From Nodosilinea sp. LEGE 06152 (GTDB lineage Bacteria > Cyanobacteriota > Cyanobacteriia > Phormidesmidales > Phormidesmidaceae), in contig NZ_JADEWR010000001.1 in NCBI RefSeq assembly GCF_015207525.1, positions 287,784 to 339,711 of the forward strand: a DNA stretch of 51,928 nucleotides, in the 5' to 3' direction. The notes beneath the pieces were generated by a model. It saw only the letters and a program-made list of their open reading frames with translations, ran no database searches and was not told where the DNA came from. Below, one piece after another: positions 41,171 through 50,387 of this stretch. Numbering within the stretch: position 1 is the stretch's first letter; each line of letters begins with the position of its first letter. The position numbers and the translations under genes are program-made.

Positions 41171-43087
41171 GGGCTGCACAAACTCCGAGGGCCGCTTGAA
41201 GTTTTCGACCGGCACATTGACCAGCGCCTGCTGCATAAAGTCCTTCCACACCGGGGCGGCGTAGGTGCCCCCCGTTGTGCCCGATCGCATGGGCGTGTAG
41301 TTGTCGTTGCCAATCCACACCGCCGTCGAGAGCTGGGGCACGTAGCCCACAAACCACACATCTCGCTGGGAGTCGGTGGTGCCCGTTTTACCAGCGGCGG
41401 GTCGCCCAATCTGGGCAGCTGTACCCGTGCCTCGGGCAATTACGCCCTGCAGCACATCGGTGAGCGAAGCAGCGGCCCAGGGGTCGAGCACCAGCTGGGG
41501 CTGAGGGGTGTTGTCGAGCAGCACATTACCGCTGCTGTCGCTGACTTGCACAATAAAGGTCGGCTCGGAGTACCAGCCGTTGCTGGCGAAAGTGGCATAG
41601 GCTCCGGCCATTTCCATCGGGGTCAGATCTACGGCTCCTAAGGGCAGCGAGGTGACAGGCTGCATTGGGCTGTTAATGCCCAGGGTGCGACACAGCTCGA
41701 TAATCTGGTTGACCCCTACCGCCTGGCCCAGCTTCACCGCTGGCACGTTGCGCGACATTTCCAGGGCCGTACGAATGGGAATATTGCCCATAAAACTGCT
41801 GTCATAGTTTTTGGGGCTGTAGTAGCGATAGCCGTCGGGATAGCTAACGGGAGTATCCGCAATGGAGCTGGCGGGTGTATAGCGGCCGGTGGCAAAGGCC
41901 GCGTAGTACACAAAGGGCTTAAAGGCTGACCCCGGCTGCCGATAGGCCTGAACGGCTCGGTTGAACTGGCTTTGCTGATAGTCAACTCCGCCCACCATCG
42001 CCTTGACAAAGTGGGTGCGGGGGTCGATGGCCACCAGCGCCATCTGGTCGGCGATGTGGCGAATGCGGGCGTTGTGCCGCTGCACGGTGGCTTCGGCCAT
42101 TTGCTGCATGCCCAAATCGACGGTGGTCTGCACGCGCATGCCGCCCTTGACCACGGCCTCATTGCCAAAGCGCTGCTTCAGCTCCTGTACCGTCGCCTCG
42201 GTCACGTAGGGAGAAATACTGCTGCGAAACGATTTCACTTCACCTATGAGCAGGGGCGCATCGCGGGCCGCCACCTCTTCTTCTGGCGTAATCCAACCCA
42301 GCTGGCGCATGCGGTTGAGCACAACCGCCTGGCGCTGCTTGGTGGCCTGGTAGTTGTGGAAGGGGCTGTAGCTTTCTGGAGCCTGGATCAGCCCCGCAAC
42401 CATCGCCGCTTCGGGCAGGGTTAGATCTCTAGCCGACTTGTTGAAGTAGCTCTGGGCTGCCGTTTCAGCGCCATAGTTGTTGTGTCCCCAGTACACCTGG
42501 TTGAGGTACATCTCCAGAATTTCGTCTTTGCTGAAGATTTGCTCTAGGCGCAGGGCGAGCACCGCCTCTGCCACTTTGCGACTAATGGCCCGCTCGGGGG
42601 TCAAAAATAGGTTCTTCACCAGCTGCATGGTGATGGTCGAACCACCCTCTACGGCAGACCCAGCCGCTACGTTGGCCATCATAGCTCGGCCTACGCTGCT
42701 GGGGTTAATGCCGTTGTGGGAGTAAAAATAGCTGTCTTCTACCGCCAGAACGGCCCGCTTCAGGTGGGGAGACATGTCATCGAGATCGACGACCTCGCGG
42801 TTGGCCTCGTCGTGGAGGCTATAGAGCAGGGTGCCGTTGATGTCGTAGATATAGCTGGTTTCGCTAGGAACGTAGTTACGCAGCACTCGAACGTCGGGCA
42901 GGTTGCGAAAGCTAATCGCTAGCCCCACCAGCCCGCCGGCCAGCACAGAACTGGCAATCATGGTAGTACCCAGCAGCGCCGCTGCGGCTACCTGGCCCAC
43001 GTCTTGCACGTATTTGAGTACGTTGGGCGCTCGGCGCAGGGGCTGAGGCTGAGATCGACTTTTGTGGCGAAGGGTGTTGGATGACAC
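41168..43087 (-). CDS. Class A penicillin-binding protein (PBP1A type)
   Basis: This 639-residue bifunctional enzyme polymerises and cross-links peptidoglycan. The N-terminus is cytosolic, with one helix (AAAALLGTTMIASSVLAGGL). The glycosyltransferase domain contains AVLAVEDSYFYSHNGINPSS, GGSTITMQLVKNLFL and RKVAEAVLALRLEQIFSKDE. The transpeptidase domain contains SxxK in RQPGSAFKPF, SxN in EMSRNVPA and KTG in AAGKTGTTDSQRD. The chain ends soon after the transpeptidase, shorter than E. coli PBP1A. The start is GTG 43087. Its stop codon TAG coincides with the end of a family B element. Confidence 0.93.
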   Translation of the reverse strand: MSSNTLRHKSRSQPQPLRRAPNVLKYVQDVGQVAAAALLGTTMIASSVLAGGLVGLAISFRNLPDVRVLRNYVPSETSYIYDINGTLLYSLHDEANREVVDLDDMSPHLKRAVLAVEDSYFYSHNGINPSSVGRAMMANVAAGSAVEGGSTITMQLVKNLFLTPERAISRKVAEAVLALRLEQIFSKDEILEMYLNQVYWGHNNYGAETAAQSYFNKSARDLTLPEAAMVAGLIQAPESYSPFHNYQATKQRQAVVLNRMRQLGWITPEEEVAARDAPLLIGEVKSFRSSISPYVTEATVQELKQRFGNEAVVKGGMRVQTTVDLGMQQMAEATVQRHNARIRHIADQMALVAIDPRTHFVKAMVGGVDYQQSQFNRAVQAYRQPGSAFKPFVYYAAFATGRYTPASSIADTPVSYPDGYRYYSPKNYDSSFMGNIPIRTALEMSRNVPAVKLGQAVGVNQIIELCRTLGINSPMQPVTSLPLGAVDLTPMEMAGAYATFASNGWYSEPTFIVQVSDSSGNVLLDNTPQPQLVLDPWAAASLTDVLQGVIARGTGTAAQIGRPAAGKTGTTDSQRDVWFVGYVPQLSTAVWIGNDNYTPMRSGTTGGTYAAPVWKDFMQQALVNVPVENFKRPSEFVQP

Positions 43088-43430
43088 GTTGGCTATTAAA
43101 GGCTGCTAAAGAGGGTGGTGCTAGGTAACGATAGATGCTGAGGGCTGCTTTGCAAAGGGATGTTTTTCAACGGGGCTGCGCGTCGGTGGGTGACGGTTAG
43201 GCCATTATAATGACCCTCTAGATAAGTGAGCCTAACCCTGATAGCTCCAGTCTCAATAACTCCATTAATGGGGCTGATTTGAGGGGCTAATTCAGATGTT
43301 ATGCGGTGGTGAGGCTGGGAGATCGACTCAAGCGCGATCGCAAGCACGCTTATCCTAGCCTCGCAGATGGTTATAAGGAGAAGCTAAGGGCCAGTTTTGC
43401 CAAAATCTATAACATTTGGCCGCGATCGCC
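43088..43430. promoter_or_regulatory. Upstream region of the PBP gene, possible promoter
   Basis: This 343-bp spacer has no supported gene; an 83-codon minus-strand frame looks non-coding. The sequence ATTATAAT at 43204-43211 contains TATAAT on both strands. On the minus strand it lies about 117 bases before the PBP start and could be its -10. No good -35 was found, so this is weak. Confidence 0.3.
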
Positions 43431-43557
43431 TAGGGGCTGCCATCAGTTAGCCGCTGATAGCCCAACAAATAGCCGATTACAGCCTAGGCTAGTTTTTGGG
43501 GTCGGGCAGGCAATGCGGTGTCCTAAGGATTTTGGCCAGACCTGACGATACGCCCTA
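43431..43557 (+). mobile_element. Family B MITE-like element upstream of tyrS
   Basis: This 127-bp element has left end TAGGGGCTGCCATCAGTTAG and right end (read inward) TAGGGCGTATCGTCAGGTCT, with the internal ATAGCCGATTACAGCC and TTTGGGGTCGGGCAGGCAA blocks shared with the copy at 15246-15373. It starts directly after a HIP1 octamer and ends 68 bases before the tyrS ATG, so it may influence tyrS expression. Confidence 0.78.
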
Positions 43558-43625
43558 GGCTTTACCGTGACTGTCCCAGCTAAGTTGCCCTACTGTCTAC
43601 CTATTAACTCCGTTCCTAATTCACT

Positions 43626-44858
43626 ATGCCCCAGGCCAATTCCAGCGCTCCCCCAGCTCAGTTCGAGACCATTTACCGGGGCATTAGCGAGGTCTTTCCT
43701 GACCAACCTGACTCCAGCGACCCAGGGCAAAACCTGGTTCAGCGGCTGCTCCAGAGCGATCGCCCGCTGCGGGTCAAGCTGGGCATTGATCCTACTGGGG
43801 CCGAAATACACCTGGGCCACAGCATTCCGGTGCGTAAGCTGCGCGCCTTTCAGGATGCAGGTCATACCGCTGTACTCATCATTGGCGACTTCACCGCCCG
43901 CATCGGCGACCCCACCGGCAAGTCAGAAGTGCGTCGCCAGCTAACCGAGGCCGACGTCAAGGCCAATGCCGAAACCTACCTTGAGCAGGTGCGCCCCATT
44001 CTCGACTTCGATACCCCAGGGCGGCTAGAGGTGCGCTACAACTCGGAGTGGCTGGCTGGCCTCGATCTGGGCAAAATTTTGGAGCTGCTCAGCACTATGA
44101 CCGTGGGGCAAATGCTGGCCAAAGAGGGCTTCTCCGAGCGCTACGGAAAGGGCGATCCGGTCTTTCTCCACGAGTTTCTCTACCCCATCATGCAGGGCTA
44201 CGACTCGGTGGCAGTGCAGTCTGACGTGGAGCTGGGCGGCACCGACCAAAAATTCAACATTGCCGTCGGTCGCGACCTGCAGCGGCACTTTGGCCTCAGA
44301 CCTCAGTTTGGCCTGCTGCTGCCCCTGCTGCTGGGCACCGACGGCAGCCAAAAGATGTCGAAGTCTCTGGGCAACTACGTGGGGCTACAGGAAGACCCGC
44401 TCAGCATGTACTCCAAGCTCGAAAAAGTACCCGACACCCTAATTGGCGACTACTTTGAGCTGCTGACGCCCTTTGACCTCGGCACGCTGCCCGAAAAACC
44501 GCGCGATCGCCAAAAAATGTTGGCCTTAGAGGTCACCCGTCAGTTTCACGGCGAGGCGGCGGCTCAGCAGGCCCAGCAGGCCGCCATCAGCCTGGTGCAG
44601 GGTACCGGCGAGCCAGCGGCAGGCGTGCCCGAGTTTTCCCTGGCCGGGGTTAACTTTCCGGCCAGGCTGTTTTACCTAGTGGGGGCCACCAACCTGTGCG
44701 CCAGCAGCAGCGAAGCCCGCCGCCAAATTCAGGGGGGGGCCGTTAAGCTCGATGGCGAAAAGCTGACCGACCCCAACCAGGAATTTGCCAGCGCCGACGA
44801 GCTGGTGGGCAAAGTGGTTCAGGTGGGCAAGAAAAAGTTTGCTCGCCTGATTCCTTAA
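43626..44858 (+). CDS. tyrS: Tyrosyl-tRNA synthetase
   Basis: This 410-residue class I synthetase charges tRNA-Tyr. It shows the HIGH-like motif in [32 protein letters not shown], the KMSKS loop in [13 protein letters not shown] and a C-terminal S4 RNA-binding domain ([20 protein letters not shown]). The KMSKS form and length are those of the TyrZ-type bacterial enzyme. ATG 43626 starts [12 protein letters not shown], with a weak ribosome binding site. A family B element lies just upstream and a family A element 10 bases downstream. Confidence 0.95.
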   Translation: MPQANSSAPPAQFETIYRGISEVFPDQPDSSDPGQNLVQRLLQSDRPLRVKLGIDPTGAEIHLGHSIPVRKLRAFQDAGHTAVLIIGDFTARIGDPTGKSEVRRQLTEADVKANAETYLEQVRPILDFDTPGRLEVRYNSEWLAGLDLGKILELLSTMTVGQMLAKEGFSERYGKGDPVFLHEFLYPIMQGYDSVAVQSDVELGGTDQKFNIAVGRDLQRHFGLRPQFGLLLPLLLGTDGSQKMSKSLGNYVGLQEDPLSMYSKLEKVPDTLIGDYFELLTPFDLGTLPEKPRDRQKMLALEVTRQFHGEAAAQQAQQAAISLVQGTGEPAAGVPEFSLAGVNFPARLFYLVGATNLCASSSEARRQIQGGAVKLDGEKLTDPNQEFASADELVGKVVQVGKKKFARLIP

Positions 44859-44867
44859 ACCCTGGTA

Positions 44868-44991
44868 TAGCCATCGCCAGAACGGTTAGGACATGACTTG
44901 TATCCCCTAAAGCGGTGGCTATACGCCATGGCGCTGTCCCAGTTTTTGCCACTGGAAGAGGCCGCTGTCCTAAGCGCGATGGCCATCGCTA
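44868..44991 (+). mobile_element. Family A MITE-like element downstream of tyrS
   Basis: This 124-bp element begins TAGCCATCGCCAGAACGGTT (then AGGACATG) and has the internal GGTGGCTATACGCCATGGCG and CTGTCCTAAGC blocks of the copy at 1939-2060. A TA precedes it (44866-44867); the right flank is TC, so one side of the TA duplication is lost or changed. It may contribute to tyrS 3'-end formation. Confidence 0.8.
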
Positions 44992-45028
44992 TCGTTAGTC
45001 CCGCCGAGGGTGACAGGTTATTAGAGTT

Positions 45029-45091
45029 CAGGGTTTAAGGTATGCGGTTCAAGGCCTGCTGTGAACCTAAAACCTCAAGCCTTGAACCCTG
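45029..45091. repeat. Imperfect hairpin repeat, copy 2
   Basis: CAGGGTTTAAGG (45029-45040) and CCTTGAACCCTG (45080-45091) pair at 11 of 12 positions around TATGCGGTTCAAGGCCTGCT. It is the better-preserved copy of the repeat at 6511-6566 and lies between a family A element and the linker gene end. Confidence 0.65.
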
Positions 45092-45128
45092 AGCCGTTAG
45101 AGCCTGAGACAATTAGATTGCTCAAGTG

Positions 45129-45872
45129 CTAGCGGGCAGGCTGCATCAGCAGGTGACGCAGCTTATCGCGCTCGGTGGCAGAGAGGGTAGAGGCAAACTT
45201 TTCTAAATCTTGGGGTTCCATCGTGCTGAGCACCTGGTGCAGAGCGTCGAGCCCTGGGGCCGTCGCCGAGGCCGTTCGGGGGGCGCTGGGTTCGGGCAGG
45301 CTGCAGCTACCGCCGTCGCAGTTGAGCTGCAGGTTGTGCCAGATCATGGTCGGTACAATCCAGCCCCGCCGCCCGTGCAGCTCACGAAGCAGCACATCGG
45401 TTTCCCAAAACGTTCTGGGTGACGGGTAGTGTGCCTCAGTCCAGGCGTGGGGCACAGTAAAGCAGCCAAAATGCCGCAGGTAGTCTTCAGAATCGAGCAG
45501 GGCGGTAATCATCGCCTTGACTCCCTGGCGCATCAGAATATTGCAGTAGATGTGCATTTCTGCTGAGTCACTGGGCGCGCGACCAATAAAGTGCTTAAAG
45601 CACAGCTCAATAAATTTAGGATTTGAGGAGTTGTAGTAGAACTCGTTGAGATATACCTCTGAATGGCCCAGCTCACGCAAGAACCGCTTGACGCCAATTT
45701 TATTCCTTAAAAATTCTGCCTCGATTTTAGCCAGCTGTTTGCGCTCAAACCCGTAGGGTTGCCGTTCTAAAACTTGAGTATAAATTTGGTGCAGAGCCGC
45801 CTGGCGTTCTTCCCCCGCAGACTGCCGACTCACCGTAATTTCTTTAACCGAAAACTCGTCTGTAGACGTCAT
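45129..45872 (-). CDS. Phycobilisome linker-domain protein
   Basis: This 247-residue protein carries one PBS linker polypeptide domain (about residues 28-140): LHQIYTQVLERQPYGFERKQ, then LAKIEAEFLRNKIGVKRFLR, KFIELCFKHFIGRAPSDSAE and DSEDYLRHFGCFTVPHAW. The N-terminus is unlike CpcG or CpcC. The C-terminal 100 residues hold a Cys-containing GGSCSLPEPSA and a charged helix. It may be a rod-core or core linker variant, or a linker-derived regulator; no phycobiliprotein genes lie nearby. ATG 45872 has AGGAAGG upstream. It overlaps the ATG of a possible small gene on the other strand. Confidence 0.82.
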   Translation of the reverse strand: MTSTDEFSVKEITVSRQSAGEERQAALHQIYTQVLERQPYGFERKQLAKIEAEFLRNKIGVKRFLRELGHSEVYLNEFYYNSSNPKFIELCFKHFIGRAPSDSAEMHIYCNILMRQGVKAMITALLDSEDYLRHFGCFTVPHAWTEAHYPSPRTFWETDVLLRELHGRRGWIVPTMIWHNLQLNCDGGSCSLPEPSAPRTASATAPGLDALHQVLSTMEPQDLEKFASTLSATERDKLRHLLMQPAR

Positions 45873-46020
45873 GGCAAACCTTCCTGCAAGAGAGACTATC
45901 AACCATCCTGTGGCTTATGCTCAGACTTCCCAGGGGCGAATTTCAGTCGATGATTTTGATGCTTTTCTTAACCAATACGAATTGACCCTGCCGTCGCAAC
46001 AGCAGGGTCAATGGGTGTAA
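45871..46020 (+). CDS. Possible 49-residue protein
   Basis: An open frame beginning MANLPARETINHPVAYAQTS and ending SQQQGQWV has a smooth composition (SVDDFDAFLNQYELTLPS). It shares its ATG with the linker gene start on the other strand (CATG). There is no ribosome binding site and no known family. It may be chance; included as a weak candidate. Confidence 0.25.
   Translation: MANLPARETINHPVAYAQTSQGRISVDDFDAFLNQYELTLPSQQQGQWV
45981..46012. repeat. 11-bp hairpin downstream of murA
   Basis: ATTGACCCTGC and GCAGGGTCAAT form a perfect 11-bp stem with a 10-base loop, about 100 bases after the murA stop and inside the possible small gene. It could be a murA 3' hairpin; no U-run follows on either strand. 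Confidence 0.5.
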
Positions 46021-46112
46021 AACGCTAATTGTGACTAGACGAGGCGATCGCCCTTTCGTTGTGCCCAATGGGCCGAGCCTGTATGCCCAAGCCCAGCCCG
46101 AAGCGATATTCC

Positions 46113-47480
46113 CTATACCGGAACCGTCGCCCCATCGGTGTAGCGGCGCAGGTTAGCCCCCAGCAGGCGCAGCTTGCCCTCTAGATCGTCGTAGCCGCGA
46201 TCGAGGTGATGTAGACCCTGAATGGTCGTTGTGCCTTTAGCGGCCAGACCCGCCAGCACCAGAGCCGCCGAGGCCCGCAGGTCGGTGGCTAGCACCGGCG
46301 CGCCGGAGAGCTGGTGCACCCCTTTGATGATGGCGCAGTTGCCATTCAGGCGAATATCAGCCCCCATGCGGTTGAGCTCGGCCACGTGGCGCAGGCGATT
46401 TTCAAACACCGTCTCGGTGATCAGGCTGCTGCCTTCGCAAACCGCCATCAGCGCCATAAACTGGGCCTGCATGTCGGTGGGGAAGCCAGGGAACGGCCCG
46501 GTCTGAATATCGGTTGGCACAATCGTGTGGGAGGGCACGTAGCGCACCCGGTTAGGTCCGTCTATCACCACCTGGCCGCCAATTTCGTGGAGCTTGGCAA
46601 TGACAGCGGTCAGGTGCTCGGGAATGATGGGTGACAGGCTAATTTCAGAGCGAGTGATGGCTCCGGCCACCAAAAAGGTGCCCGCCTCAATGCGGTCTGG
46701 AATAATGCCGTAGTCGGTGCTGTGCAGACTGGGCACGCCCGCAATAGTGATGGTGTTGGTGCCAGCGCCGCGAATACGCGCTCCCATAGCTCGGCAGAAG
46801 TTGGCTAGGTCCGTCACCTCAGGCTCTTGGGCCGCGTTTTCAATCGTGGTTTCGCCGTCCGCCAGGGTGGCAGCCATCATCAGGGTCTCGGTAGCTCCCA
46901 CGCTGGGGTAGTCGAGGTAGATTTTGGCTCCCCTGAGGCGACCACCGCTGCCGGGTACGTAGGCGTGCACGGTGCCGTGCTCAATGTGGACATCGGCTCC
47001 CATGGCCTGCAGGCCACGGACGTGTAGCTCGACTGGGCGCGCCCCAATAGCACAGCCGCCGGGTAGGGGAATGCGCGCTACCCCCATGCGGGCGAGCAGG
47101 GGGCCGATGACAAAAAAGCTGGCCCGCAGCCGACTGACGACGTCGTAGGGGGCTTTGGTGTGGGCAATAGTGCTGGCATCGACGGTGAGGGCATCGCCCT
47201 CGCGCTTGAGCTTGACCCCCAGGGCGGTTAGCACTTCGCCCATCCGCTCAATGTCCATGAGGTTGGGGATATTGCGAATGCGGCAGGGCTGGGAGCAGAG
47301 CAAAGTACCTGCCATCACGACGAGGGCAGAGTTTTTGGCTCCGCTGATGGCAACCTGGCCCGCTAAGGGAGTACCGCCAGTGATCTCGAGCACAGCACCG
47401 TCCGCTTCGGCAGCGGTCAAAGGGTTGGGCAAACCAATGGATGTAACGATGGCGGTGTCCTCCACAACTGATAACTCCAC
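46113..47480 (-). CDS. murA: UDP-N-acetylglucosamine 1-carboxyvinyltransferase
   Basis: This 455-residue enzyme transfers enolpyruvate to UDP-GlcNAc, the first committed step of peptidoglycan synthesis. Visible are [19 protein letters not shown] (substrate-binding Lys/Asn), [15 protein letters not shown], the catalytic cysteine in [16 protein letters not shown], and [16 protein letters not shown]. The cysteine means fosfomycin could bind, unlike Asp-type variants. The first 30 residues ([12 protein letters not shown]...) extend beyond the usual start, so a later start is possible; GTG 47480 is the first. Upstream, 47481-47672 includes the region before tRNA-Leu. Confidence 0.95.
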   Translation of the reverse strand: MELSVVEDTAIVTSIGLPNPLTAAEADGAVLEITGGTPLAGQVAISGAKNSALVVMAGTLLCSQPCRIRNIPNLMDIERMGEVLTALGVKLKREGDALTVDASTIAHTKAPYDVVSRLRASFFVIGPLLARMGVARIPLPGGCAIGARPVELHVRGLQAMGADVHIEHGTVHAYVPGSGGRLRGAKIYLDYPSVGATETLMMAATLADGETTIENAAQEPEVTDLANFCRAMGARIRGAGTNTITIAGVPSLHSTDYGIIPDRIEAGTFLVAGAITRSEISLSPIIPEHLTAVIAKLHEIGGQVVIDGPNRVRYVPSHTIVPTDIQTGPFPGFPTDMQAQFMALMAVCEGSSLITETVFENRLRHVAELNRMGADIRLNGNCAIIKGVHQLSGAPVLATDLRASAALVLAGLAAKGTTTIQGLHHLDRGYDDLEGKLRLLGANLRRYTDGATVPV

Positions 47481-47672
47481 TTTTTCCCAAATTTTCGTCT
47501 AGATTCTACCCGAAACCATCAATTTCGCCATAGCAATCCAGATCCATTTGCCAAACTTGGCCACATCAGGATAGCCGATTCATCCAAAATCACGAAATCT
47601 TTTTTCAAACGCTTGACTCTGGGGCTTTATGGGTGCATGATTACAAATCGCGGCGGTAATAACGCCCGGCCA

Positions 47673-47756
47673 GCGGAACTGGCGGAATTGGTAGACGCGC
47701 TAGGTTCAGGTCCTAGTGTTAGCAATAACATCCGGGTTCAAGTCCCGGGTTCCGCA
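47673..47756 (+). tRNA. trnL: tRNA-Leu(CAG)
   Basis: This 84-base class II tRNA has acceptor GCGGAAC/GTTCCGC, a D-arm with GGCGGAATTGGTAGACGC, anticodon stem CTAGG/CCTAG with loop TTCAGGT (anticodon CAG), a long variable arm, and T-stem CCGGG/CCCGG with loop TTCAAGT. The discriminator is A and no CCA is encoded. It reads CUG codons. Confidence 0.95.
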
Positions 47757-47790
47757 TTAAATGTCAACGATCTAACCAGGGGATACAGTC

Positions 47791-48594
47791 ATGCTTACGA
47801 GCCTGCAAAATCCTCTGGTGAAATCTATTCGCAAGCTGCACCAGGCCAAGGCGCGGCGATCGCAAGATCAATTTTTGCTCGAAGGCACCCATCTGATTCA
47901 GGAGGCCTTGGCCACCCACTATCCCCTTGAGGTTGCCTGCTACACTCCCGCCTGGGCAGCGGCCCATCCCGACTTGGCGCTGTCCCTAAACCAATCGACT
48001 GAGCGGGTCGAGCTGGTGTCTGATGCGGTGCTAGAGAGCATGGCGACCACCCAGCATCCCGACGGGGTGGTGGCGATCGCCCCCCAAAGCCACCGTCCCC
48101 CAAACTCTACGATTCGGGGCATTGGGCTGGTGGTTGAAACCCTGCAAGACCCCGGCAACCTGGGCACAATCATTCGCACGGCGGTGGCAGCTGGAGCCGA
48201 GGGGCTATGGCTCAGCGCCGACAGCGTGGCCCCCGATCACCCCAAGGTGCTGCGGGCCTCGGCGGGCCAGTGGTTTCGACTACCCCTGGCGGTGGTGGAT
48301 GATTTGGATTCTCTGCTGACGGATTGGGAACGAGACGGCGTACAGCTTGTGGCGGCTAGCTCCTACGCCACGGTGGATTATTGGTCGGTGGACTTTGCCC
48401 AGCCCACGGTGATTGTGCTGGGCAACGAGGGGGCGGGGCTGTCGGCAGATTTGCAGCGGCGGGCGGCGGTACAGGTGTGCATTCCCATGGCTGGGGAGGT
48501 AGAGTCTTTGAATGTGGGGGTTTCGGCGGCCCTGCTGCTTTACGAGGCGCAGCGGCAGCGGCGGGCCACAGCCCAAAATCAGGCCCAGACTTAG
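47791..48594 (+). CDS. SpoU/TrmH family RNA 2'-O-methyltransferase
   Basis: This 267-residue protein is a second SpoU-type methyltransferase in the window. An N-terminal substrate-binding domain (LVKSIRKLHQAKARRSQDQF, LLEGTHLIQEAL) precedes motif 1 DPGNLGTIIRTAVAAGAEGL, motif 2 VLGNEGAGLSADLQ and motif 3 VESLNVGVSAALLLYEAQ. It probably methylates a ribose in rRNA or tRNA; the target base is unknown. It has no repeat tail, unlike the protein at 27358-28752. ATG 47791 starts 34 bases after tRNA-Leu, so the two may share a transcript. Confidence 0.9.
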   Translation: MLTSLQNPLVKSIRKLHQAKARRSQDQFLLEGTHLIQEALATHYPLEVACYTPAWAAAHPDLALSLNQSTERVELVSDAVLESMATTQHPDGVVAIAPQSHRPPNSTIRGIGLVVETLQDPGNLGTIIRTAVAAGAEGLWLSADSVAPDHPKVLRASAGQWFRLPLAVVDDLDSLLTDWERDGVQLVAASSYATVDYWSVDFAQPTVIVLGNEGAGLSADLQRRAAVQVCIPMAGEVESLNVGVSAALLLYEAQRQRRATAQNQAQT

Positions 48595-48783
48595 GAGTTG
48601 TCTGATTGCTCTCCGTGGTCAAGAATGAAAGGAAACTCTGTTTGTCGTAGTATCCATACCCTGCGACCCCATGTTTTTGGCCCATGTTTGCGGCTAGGCT
48701 GAGGGCAGAACCCCTCGAAGGCCTAGTTTGAGCTGGCCTAGCTTGAGTTAACCCTAGTTGGATCACCTGTTCAGGAGCCTGCT

Positions 48784-50220
48784 GTGAGCGACGCATTTGA
48801 TTACGACCTGCTGATTATTGGTGCTGGGGTGGGGGGCCACGGAGCCGCCCTGCACGCCGTGAAGCGGGGGCTAAAGACGGCCATTGTGGAGGCCGATGTG
48901 ATGGGGGGCACCTGCGTCAACCGGGGCTGCATTCCCTCTAAGGCGCTGCTGGCGGCCTCGGGCCGGGTGCGGGAGCTGCGCAACGAGCACCACCTCAAGT
49001 CTCTGGGCATTTCGGTGGGCAATGTCACCTACGATCGCGAGGCGATCGCCGACCACGCCAAAACCCTGGTCAGCAAAATTCAGGGCGACATGACCAACAG
49101 CCTGACCCGGCTGGGGGTTGACATTATCAAGGGCTGGGCGCGGCTGGCGGGGGAGCAAAAGGTGGCGATCGCCACCTCTGATGGCGAAAAAATGGTTACG
49201 GCCCAAGACATTATTCTGTCGCCGGGTTCGGTGCCCTTTGTGCCCCCCGGCATTGAGACCGACGGCAAAACGGTGTTTACCAGCGACGAAGCCCTCAAGC
49301 TCGACTGGCTGCCCGACTGGATCGCCATCATCGGCAGTGGCTACATTGGCCTGGAGTTTTCGGATGTGTACACAGCCCTGGGCTGCGAAGTCACCATCAT
49401 CGAAGCGCTGGATCAGCTGATGCCCACCTTCGATCCTGACATCGCCAAGATTGCCCAGCGCGTGCTAATTGCCCCCCGCGACATTGAGACGAGAGCTGGA
49501 GTGATTGCCCAGAAGGTCACCCCCGGCAACCCGGTGGTGATCGAGCTGGCCGATCGCGAAACCCGTGAGGTGGTTGAAACCCTGGAGGTAGACGCCTGCC
49601 TGGTGGCCACCGGACGCATCCCCGCCACCAAAGATTTGGGCCTGGAGCGGGTCGGTGTGGAGGCCGATCGCCGAGGCTTTATTCCCGTGGATGACCACCT
49701 GCGGGTGCTGCGCAACGGTGAGCCGGTGCCTCACCTGTGGGCAATTGGCGACGCCACCGGCAAAATGATGCTGGCCCACGCTGCCTCAGCCCAGGGCATT
49801 CTTACCATCGAAACCATCTGCGGCGAACCCCGCCAGATCAACTACCTCAGCATTCCGGCGGCGGCCTTTACCCACCCCGAGGTGAGCTTTGTGGGACTGA
49901 CCGAACCCGCTGCCAAGACCCTGGCCGAGGCCGAGGGCTATGCGATCGACACCGTGAAGACCTACTTTAAGGGCAACTCCAAGGCTCTGGCCGAGGGCGA
50001 GGGCGACGGTCTAGCCAAGGTGATCTACCGCAAAGATACCGGCGAAATTCTCGGCGCTCACATCATTGGTATGCACGCGGCGGATCTGATTCAGGAGGCG
50101 GCCAATGCGATCGCCAACGGCCAAACCGTCACCGAACTGTCGTTCTGCGTCCACACCCACCCCACGCTCTCGGAGGTACTCGACGAGGCCTTTAAGCGAG
50201 CTGTGGTTGTCTCCGCCTGA
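48784..50220 (+). CDS. lpdA: Dihydrolipoyl dehydrogenase
   Basis: This 478-residue flavoprotein re-oxidises dihydrolipoyl groups of pyruvate dehydrogenase, glycine cleavage and related complexes. It has an FAD-binding [19 protein letters not shown], the redox disulfide [16 protein letters not shown], an NAD-binding [19 protein letters not shown] and the C-terminal His-Glu pair in [20 protein letters not shown] 48784 ([10 protein letters not shown]) is the start. It works with lipA at 30736. A MITE-like element follows, then trpC. Confidence 0.96.
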   Translation: MSDAFDYDLLIIGAGVGGHGAALHAVKRGLKTAIVEADVMGGTCVNRGCIPSKALLAASGRVRELRNEHHLKSLGISVGNVTYDREAIADHAKTLVSKIQGDMTNSLTRLGVDIIKGWARLAGEQKVAIATSDGEKMVTAQDIILSPGSVPFVPPGIETDGKTVFTSDEALKLDWLPDWIAIIGSGYIGLEFSDVYTALGCEVTIIEALDQLMPTFDPDIAKIAQRVLIAPRDIETRAGVIAQKVTPGNPVVIELADRETREVVETLEVDACLVATGRIPATKDLGLERVGVEADRRGFIPVDDHLRVLRNGEPVPHLWAIGDATGKMMLAHAASAQGILTIETICGEPRQINYLSIPAAAFTHPEVSFVGLTEPAAKTLAEAEGYAIDTVKTYFKGNSKALAEGEGDGLAKVIYRKDTGEILGAHIIGMHAADLIQEAANAIANGQTVTELSFCVHTHPTLSEVLDEAFKRAVVVSA

Positions 50221-50225
50221 TCCCC

Positions 50226-50355
50226 GTAGGGTGGGCATTGTCCACCTTCCCCCTTGGGGAAGACAGGGAGCACTGCCCTTGCGATCGCCGCCGTGCCCTA
50301 TTTCCCTGACTCGCTGGTCATTAGCCCAGACAGTGATGGGCAATGCCCACCCTAC
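50226..50355. mobile_element. MITE-like element with GTAGGGTGGGCATTG ends
   Basis: GTAGGGTGGGCATTG (50226-50240) and its exact complement CAATGCCCACCCTAC (50341-50355) bound a 130-bp non-coding stretch between lpdA and trpC. The interior contains a HIP1 octamer and has no open frame of note. No target duplication beyond a possible internal TA is clear. The half-palindrome at 8559 resembles this terminus. Confidence 0.75.
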
Positions 50356-50387
50356 TAAAATTAAAGATCTAACCTCCCCTATCGATA

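Noticed and set aside
43096..43347. 83-codon minus-strand frame upstream of the PBP gene
   Set aside because: Composition and lack of a ribosome binding site fit non-coding DNA; a possible promoter lies inside it.
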